DNA of 64,000 nucleotides, taken from contig NW_006921532.1 of the NCBI RefSeq assembly GCF_000340215.1, positions 6,910,550-6,974,549 on the forward strand, read 5' to 3'. This stretch comes from Pseudocercospora fijiensis CIRAD86 (taxonomy: Eukaryota > Ascomycota > Dothideomycetes > Mycosphaerellales > Mycosphaerellaceae). Every line of letters starts with the position of its first letter. The first letter of the stretch is position 1. The translations under genes and the position numbers were made by a program. The notes below the pieces were generated by a model. That model worked only from the letters and a program-made list of their open reading frames with translations, was not told the DNA's origin and made no database searches. Of this stretch, positions 58,093 through 64,000 are shown piece after piece.

Positions 58093-61016
58093 ATGGCACT
58101 TCAGAATTCATCGCAAGCGGCGCCAGCCTATTTCCAGGCGCTTCTCGACCGCGGCCAGAAACGAGCGCCTTCAGACGAGCCGCAACTACAGCTAGGCCTG
58201 CAGGATATCGCGCGCAAGGTCAGGAACTTGGGCAAAGGCTTTACAGATGCACGAGCACACTACTTGCTGTCTGCATCGGGCGTAAACACCAGCGATGCGC
58301 TGCGTGATCTCGAAGAACTGTCGGGTGCAAAGGCTGGCCCAGCACCATCGTCTGAGCCCATGATTACCAGCGGAGTGAAGGAGGATCTTGCGCAGCGATA
58401 CCAGAGCGATTTTCAGAAGATGGTCGACAGCCACATCAAACGCGCCCACGACGACTTTGACAAGATGATTGAAGAACGACTGCACGGTGTGGATTGGGAC
58501 GCGCACCGACAGCGCATCTACGAGCACTTCGGCCTGAAGAAGCCACAGAACATGGAAGAGCAGGGTGGTGCAGAGAGCGCATACGGACAGAGCGGTTTTG
58601 GACGGTCTTCACGACGACCGAGACCGAATAGTACTGCTTCCAAGTCGTTTGGCATGTCTGGCATGTCCCGCTCGGTCATTGGTTCAGTGGGTCAACGTGG
58701 TGTGCGAAGCAGTGTCTTTGGCGATGTTGCCGAAAAGGTACCAGCTGATGGCATTCGACCGGCTCCAGAAGATAACTTGCTGCGAAAGAAGCAGAAGGAG
58801 TATGCTGGAAAGGTTACAGATCTGAATGCTGCACGGAGAGAGTTCAAAAACTACCCAATCCTGAAGCATTTCGCCGAGGTGGAGCAATGGCCTTCGAATG
58901 AAGACACATCAATGCTCGTCCAGGCATTCAAAGCGCTGGTCGAGATCACCAAAGAAAGCGACACGGCAGAGACCTTGACCGACAAAGGTGCGATTCGGGA
59001 GCGAACTTACGCCAAAGCTTACCTGGACGACTCGCGAGATTCGGAAGATGTTGTCCAAATACGCAAGCAAATTTTGAACGGATCTCGAACTTATCTGGAG
59101 AGCTTGTTCAAAGAACAGCTTATCGCCACTGTTAAGAAGAGTCCGCGCGAGGCGAACACAGGCGGCACACCGGATCCGCTTTCTCACGTCAAGGGCTACG
59201 TGCGCGTTCGTGCAGCGCGAAAGGAGCTTGGTCCCGATGCTGAGCTACTCCAAGAGATTAATGGAGACTACTGCTGGGCGGTCATCTTCTATCTGCTGCG
59301 CAGTGGACAATATGAACAGGCTATGAACTACGTCAACGCCAACATTGCGGCCTTTCGACAAATCGATCGCCAATTCACGAAATACCTCAAAGCATACGTC
59401 GACAGTTCAGAGCGACGACTACCCACTGACATACAGACTCAAATCAACAACGAATACTCACAAAGGCAGCGCCTGGCTCCCGAGGACTCAATCGATCCCT
59501 ATCGGATGATGTGCTACAAAGTTATTGGCAGATGCGACATTGGCCGTCGCAGTCTTGACAACATCACAAACGACATGATGGACTGGCTGTGGTTGCAATT
59601 CGCCTTGGCGCGCGAGTACAATCGCTTTGACGAGTATGCGCACGAAGCTTTCAGCCTGGAGGATGTTCGAGCATCAATCAAAGAGATTGGCGAGAGGTAC
59701 TTCGGTGCAGGCAGTGAAATTGCCAACGCACCAACCACACTCTTCTTCATGCAAGTTCTCGCAGGGCTCTTTGAAAAGGCAGTAGCGGACCTCTATCCTC
59801 ACAACTATCTCTCGGCAGTACACTTTGCCATTGGGCTCGACTTTTACGGTCTGCTGCGCGTTAGCAATATCAACAACAGCGATGATCTTCTCACCTACAC
59901 TACTCGACAGCAACCGCAAATTGCATTTGGCAGCATGATAGGGCTCTACACGCGCGACTTCCGCACATCTGAAGCCACGTGGGCTGTCGATTACCTCTCT
60001 CTGATCTGTTTGAATGCTGATCTGGATGGCGATATTGGCAAGGCACAGAAAGAGCTATGCTACCAGGCGCTCACTGAACTGGTGCTCGAGACTCGCGAAT
60101 TCGCTCAGCTGCTTGGTGACATCAAAGCAGACGGCTCGCGGATTCCAGGTGCCATCGAAAATCGACTGTCCCTCATTAAGCTTCAAGGCAACGAATTTCT
60201 GAAGCATATCACGCTCGTTGCAGCCAGAACAGCGCAAGAGCAAGGTCGCACGACCGATGCAGCATTGCTTTACCACCTCTCGGAAGATTACAGCAAGGTC
60301 TTGGCTGTTGTCAACGAAGCACTATCGCTGGCGCTGACGACAGACCTTGGCGATACTCCAGCACGCCTTTTGCCGCTGAAGCCACGCAATATTACAGATC
60401 AAAACAACCAGGACGCTTCCCTGCAGCAAGCCAGCTTAAGCTTGACATCCATCGATGACCCAGTGCAGCTAGCTCAAGATATCAAGACCTTATACCAAAA
60501 CGACGGAACTTGGACGAAGGCCAAGATTGAAGAGAAGCAAATGCACAGCTGCGAAATTCTACTCCTTCTAGCTGCCGCCCGCAGAGAACTCGAAGCAGGT
60601 CGCTGGGCCCCGACCCTTGATGTAAGTCGGTTCAAGCCCTGTCTTACTGTCTCCGCTAACCTAGATATTCCCAGTACATCCACAAAACCGACCTCCTCCC
60701 CACCGACCCCGAAGCACGCGGCAACATCTCCTTCATCCGCTCCAAAGCCCAAAACTTCGAAATCTTACCCCAGTCCGTCGCGAGAGTCATGGGTCACCTG
60801 ATGGTCTGGACCGTCATCGCCTGCTCAAACCAAGTCGAGAGATTGAGTACCCAAGGCTTCGAGAACGCGGGTACGAAACAGTTGATCAAGAATACTGTGT
60901 ATATTGCCAAGGACGTTATGGTCTTTGCGGGCTTGATCAAGTATAAATTGCCTGGGAGGGTTTGGGAGACGATTGCGAGGGTTGGGCAGGATTTGGAGGC
61001 GTTTCGGGTACAGTAG
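58093..61016 (+). CDS. NIC96: Nucleoporin Nic96 (Nup93), two exons
   Basis: Exons 58093-60621 and 60675-61016 joined across a 53-bp intron give 956 residues, in the range of fungal Nic96. Nic96/Nup93 is a scaffold of the nuclear pore inner ring that anchors the Nsp1-Nup57-Nup49 trimer through its N-terminal coil and binds Nup188/Nup192. Visible: an N-terminal helical region with phospho-type Ser/Arg linker (about 150-210), then the alpha-solenoid from about residue 340 (CWAVIFYLLRSGQYEQAMNY, MMDWLWLQFALARE, TTLFFMQVLAGLFEKAV, YGLLRVSNI). The C-terminal exon adds MGHLMVWTVIACSNQVERL and ends EAFRVQ. If the intron is ignored, the frame runs on to 60801 with a nonsense Pro/Ser-rich tail, so the intron is required. 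Confidence 0.94.
60622..60674 (+). other. NIC96 intron
   Basis: 53 bp, GTAAGT..CCCAG, with a GCTAAC branch-type site near 60,655. Splicing joins APTLD to YIHKTDLLP, in frame. Confidence 0.92.
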
Positions 61017-61709
61017 GGGTTGGTTTGAGAGGAGAGTGGAGGGGAAGTGGAAGTGGGTCTTGTATGATGAGTAGCGCTTGAAGACACGAGCGCTGGGTTT
61101 GAAAAGGTAGGTCGGTAGTCGGAATCACGTTTCAGGATCTTATTTTCAGCCTTCGCGTTCACGTGCTGTGCCTGTATATCAAGTCAAGTAGCGAATGTGC
61201 ACGATACCCGCTATCCCATGCCTCAAATATTCATCGGTAGTCGCAACGCAACGCCCAAATATTCATAACTAGTACCATACCATTCGGGAATTTTCTTCCC
61301 AAACCTCTCGAATTCTTGTCTCGCCTCACTTACACCGCCAATTTTAGTCGAATGCACAAAACAAAACAAAAAAACCCCCATCGATTCCTTCAAGACACTC
61401 TTCGAAGTATGAAAATTGATCAAAACGTTTTTGGTACGGTTGCTGTACGCCAAGAACAGAATTACCTTAAGCTATATATGACCTCTCCGTGGACAGAATG
61501 GAAGAAGCAAGTAACCTGCAGCAGCAGCAATCGAATTATTAAGTTTTCAGGCTCTTGAATTAGGACCGGGAGACTGTGCAAAATCCAAGTCTTGGCAAGT
61601 GTTGGTGGCATCTACTATGTATAGACTTGAAGAAGAAAATTGTAGCGCGTTTTTCAGAGCTTATTCGCCATCGAAATTCGCCTCGCATGTTCAATTTCCT
61701 TCTCCTCTA
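61017..61709. other. Intergenic region between convergent genes
   Basis: About 690 bp between NIC96 (plus) and the F-box gene (minus). Only 3' ends are expected here. Short ORFs on both strands lack motifs. Confidence 0.5.
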
Positions 61710-62336
61710 CTACTTCAAATTCTGCCCATCCCGTTGACCAGAATACAACGCCCTTGACATGCCACCCAAATGCACTCTTCCCGCCTTAACAGCCTCATCG
61801 GCAATCTCTCCCAAAGTCGAAGTCCGACTAAAAGGAATCATAACATCATATCCACAACAATGTAATTCAACATTATGTTCAGGATGGTGTGGCACAAAAA
61901 TCTTGCGCCAGCTCTCATACCGCTCGATTGGGGTCGTACCGTCTAAAGTTCCTGGGATTGGATGTCCTCCAGATATGTCTTCGCTCCAGAACATTGAGAC
62001 GTTCATGCCTAAAATGATTGTTTGGGGGTTCGGGATTGGTCGGACATGGGACCAGAATGGGTAGAAGACGTTTTCTAGGGAGAAGAAGAATTTGCGGTAT
62101 TTGTCGGTTGCGTCTGCGAATTTGGATGTTGCGGTGCGACGAGCATCTGGTTGTTCGAGGTGCATGCAGCGGCGAAGGTCTGGCGAGGTTCTGATCAAAG
62201 ATTGGAATGTGGTATTGACCCTTTGTATGACGAATAGTTGTTTCCACGTTGTATGGTTCAAGCTGCCGAGTTGAAGGAGGATAAGTTCTGCTAACTCCGG
62301 AACCATGAAGACTGATGTTGAAGCGTCGCGATGCAT
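61710..62336 (-). CDS. F-box domain protein
   Basis: 208 residues, single exon, minus strand. The N-terminal F-box-like motif (about 10-52) reads VFMVPELAELILLQL then TTWKQLFVIQRVNTTFQSLI and RTSPDLRRCMHL, the pattern of F-box families expanded in Dothideomycetes. F-box proteins bind Skp1 and recruit substrates to SCF ubiquitin ligases. The rest (60-208) has no recognised repeat domain such as LRR or WD40, so the substrate is unknown. Start ATG at 62,334-62,336 precedes the motif by nine codons. Confidence is moderate because the family is divergent. Confidence 0.8.
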   Translation of the reverse strand: MHRDASTSVFMVPELAELILLQLGSLNHTTWKQLFVIQRVNTTFQSLIRTSPDLRRCMHLEQPDARRTATSKFADATDKYRKFFFSLENVFYPFWSHVRPIPNPQTIILGMNVSMFWSEDISGGHPIPGTLDGTTPIERYESWRKIFVPHHPEHNVELHCCGYDVMIPFSRTSTLGEIADEAVKAGRVHLGGMSRALYSGQRDGQNLK

Positions 62337-62942
62337 CTTAGGCGGCTAGGTATGATGAGGAAGCTCTTCCACCGTCTTATGGGAGGATGTCGTCGAACAC
62401 TGGGTCCAGTATTGATGGATTAATTATGGTTCAGGAACTGTGGGTACGTAGGTTGATAGGCCGTTTGAGTCGAGACGATGACATTGCCAACACAAAGCAT
62501 GGTAAGAGATATTTATCCATATCGTACTTCCTACTTCGGCGGGCCACGGATGGTATTGCGACCTGCGCTCTTCCTTGTTGTTCAGCAAAGGGCTTACCTT
62601 CCTCGGCGCTTAGTCGGTAGTGGCATTTGTTGGTGGAGTAAGCTCTAGTCCGTCGCAGTGCGAAGAAGTGCCTGCCCCGTCCCTGAAGCAGTGCTTTCTC
62701 GGTCCATCGGCGGCCTCACTCACAAAAAGCATTCCGAGATACTAGTACGCCAGATTTATCCACATTTGGATCGTCGCGTGTCACATATTGCGAAGTTGCC
62801 CCTAAGCTCCGCGTCTTTCCAGTCGGTGGTTTTATTGTCTGCTTCAATGCTGCGCAACTTGTCGTTTCCGGAACGCTGCTATGCTTTGGATATGCTTTTG
62901 AGATATGCATCGAGATGGAGTGCCAAGTCCTCTTTCAAGCGC
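62337..62942. other. Intergenic region between F-box gene and IES6
   Basis: About 600 bp, holding the F-box promoter and the IES6 3' end. No gene is supported. Confidence 0.5.
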
Positions 62943-63509
62943 TCACTTGAGCACGGTATTTGCACCTCTGGCAGCGAGATACTCCTGCACTTGTGTGGTA
63001 TTGAGACTTTTCACCACAGCATATATCTCAGCATTGTAGTAGTAGAGGCCGGACTTCGGGTCTTTGTATTTGGCTGGCAATCCAGTTATGTCGCAATACT
63101 TCTTCTTTGGCTTCAAGCTGGGAGCAGCAGCGATGCTTGTGTACGTGACACTTGGCGCAAAGCCAGCTGGAACAGGCGTAGGTGCCAGACCATTGTTTTG
63201 TTTGGCATTCTTCTCCAACACCAGCCTGCCCAGATCTTGACTGGCCTTCTCAGGGTTCGGGTTGAGGGAAGGTGTATTCGTGCCGTCGGTGGCTGGCTGT
63301 GGTGTGCTCGCTCCCGAATTTTGCTGAGTGTTCATCAAGCTGTTTTGTGCGCGCTGTGCTTCGGCGAGAATCTGCTTGAGATTCTTGTTGCGACGTTGCG
63401 GTGGCTTCCAGTTCGGGTTGCGGAAGGGCTTGTGGATCTTGTACATGTCGAGGGTGTCAAGGAGGGCGGCGTGCGTCTCCTCGTTGGAGGCAGTGGTGAT
63501 TGGCGCCAT
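62943..63509 (-). CDS. IES6: INO80 chromatin-remodelling complex subunit Ies6
   Basis: 188 residues, single exon, minus strand. Ies6 (INO80C) binds Arp5 and couples the INO80 ATPase to nucleosome sliding and histone exchange. C-terminal YL1-C domain at about 136-166: KKYCDITGLPAKYKDPKSGL then YYYNAEIYAVVKSL. A conserved N-terminal block, HKPFRNPNWKPPQRR (26-40), and NLKQIL are typical of Ies6. The start at 63,507-63,509 is chosen because it has a strong context (CACCATGG) and begins at the conserved part. The frame is open upstream to 63,665 but that extension (MCMRSDMTHEP..) is unlike the family. Confidence 0.92.
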   Translation of the reverse strand: MAPITTASNEETHAALLDTLDMYKIHKPFRNPNWKPPQRRNKNLKQILAEAQRAQNSLMNTQQNSGASTPQPATDGTNTPSLNPNPEKASQDLGRLVLEKNAKQNNGLAPTPVPAGFAPSVTYTSIAAAPSLKPKKKYCDITGLPAKYKDPKSGLYYYNAEIYAVVKSLNTTQVQEYLAARGANTVLK

Positions 63510-63812
63510 GGTGACGGCGATGGCGATATGCTTCCGTCGCGTGCTGGTGATGCCGCGGTGAAGTTGAAGGAAGCTCTGCGCTGCAACGCGAAAACATGGC
63601 ATGCTGACACGTGAAACGTGAAACTCGAGATGTGGCTCGTGCGTCATGTCTGACCGCATGCACACGATACAAGCAGTCTATCTTGCCCCGAAGCATTCGA
63701 TTCGATATACCCCATTGACCAGGCACCACAAATATCAAACCCTTGAAAACCCCCTCCGCAGTCCTTCGGTCCTCTCCTGCACAACACCGCATCCGCATCC
63801 ACAACCGCAGCC
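63510..63812. promoter_or_regulatory. Divergent promoter of IES6 and YKT6
   Basis: 303 bp between two divergent start codons. Contains ACACGTGAAACGTGAAAC (63,609-63,625), a doubled ACGTGAAAC motif that may be a regulatory site, and CCGCA-rich leader sequence before YKT6. Confidence 0.45.
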
Positions 63813-64000
63813 ATGAAGCTCCTCTACATCGGTGTATCACACCCCGCCATCCCACCATCGCTCCTGTAGCACTAACACATGCGCACAGATTCTGAAGAAC
63901 GAAGAGAAGCCCGCAGTCGAACTATGCGTGGAACGTGAACTCTCCTCCTTCTCCCGCTTCACCCGCGGCTCCGTCGGCGAATTCATGACCGTCTTCTCCA
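63813..64000 (+). CDS. YKT6: SNARE protein Ykt6 (longin domain), 5' part, cut by window end
   Basis: Exon 1 63813-63833 encodes MKLLYIG. After a 55-bp intron, exon 2 from 63889 encodes ILKNEEKPAVELCVERELSS then FSRFTRGSVGEFMTVFS to the window end. This is the start of the longin domain of Ykt6, a lipid-anchored R-SNARE acting in Golgi, vacuole and autophagosome fusion. The early intron position, seven codons in, is common in fungal YKT6. The SNARE helix and CAAX end lie outside the window. Confidence 0.93.
63834..63888 (+). other. YKT6 intron 1
   Basis: 55 bp, GTATCA..GCACAG, with branch site ACTAAC at about 63,871-63,876. Confidence 0.92.

Noticed and set aside
62658..63614. 318-codon plus-strand ORF
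   Set aside because: It lies antisense to IES6 and its promoter. IES6 on the minus strand has a recognisable YL1-C domain, so the plus-strand frame is chance.

Overview
The window looks like one scaffold stretch of a filamentous ascomycete, most likely a dothideomycete. That placement is inferred from the protein types, introns of 53-74 bp, and a very strong RIP (repeat-induced point mutation) signature. It has two compartments with a sharp border near 48.6 kb.

Bases 1 to about 48,600 are a RIP-destroyed transposon graveyard. CpA and TpG are almost absent, TpA is everywhere, CpG survives, ATG is scarce, and decayed frames are broken almost only by TAA and TAG. Reading through those stops recovers long frames. 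(a) About 190-4150 is a 4-kb palindrome. Each arm carries a decayed frame with a histone H3 fold inside a longer protein, and one arm is split by a TA-flanked MITE-like insert. A 100-N assembly gap follows. (b) 4.7-18.5 kb holds mostly unassigned decayed sequence with several tandem arrays: (TAG)68, a ~380-bp satellite, a 24-bp minisatellite and an Ala-Lys-Glu coding repeat. (c) 18,508-45,103 is a nested stack of LTR retrotransposons. Ty3/Gypsy chromovirus A (188-bp LTRs, target duplication TATAC) was invaded in gag by a second, minus-strand chromovirus B (198-bp LTRs, duplication GAAAG). It was also invaded in reverse transcriptase by a 12.2-kb Gypsy element C (279-bp LTRs, duplication CTAG). 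Element C has gag, pol and a third 909-codon frame of unknown function between pol and its 3' LTR. A 23-nt GC-rich near-perfect palindrome occurs seven times in A, B and C, always at frame borders. (d) 45.1-48.6 kb contains more decayed coding sequence, including a MULE transposase.

Bases 48.7-64.0 kb are ordinary gene-dense sequence: a Tourist/Harbinger-like MITE, an MscS-type mechanosensitive channel with an EF hand, an ABC-F ATPase, the ESCRT-III protein Did2/CHMP1, nucleoporin Nic96, an F-box protein, the INO80 subunit Ies6, and the start of SNARE Ykt6 cut by the window edge. These are unlinked housekeeping functions (membrane tension, translation-type ATPase, endosomal sorting, nuclear pore, chromatin remodelling, vesicle fusion). 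Ies6 and Ykt6 are divergent and share a ~300-bp promoter region.

All domain calls come from reading translations by eye; no searches were run. Boundaries of decayed frames are approximate unless LTR or repeat edges fix them.
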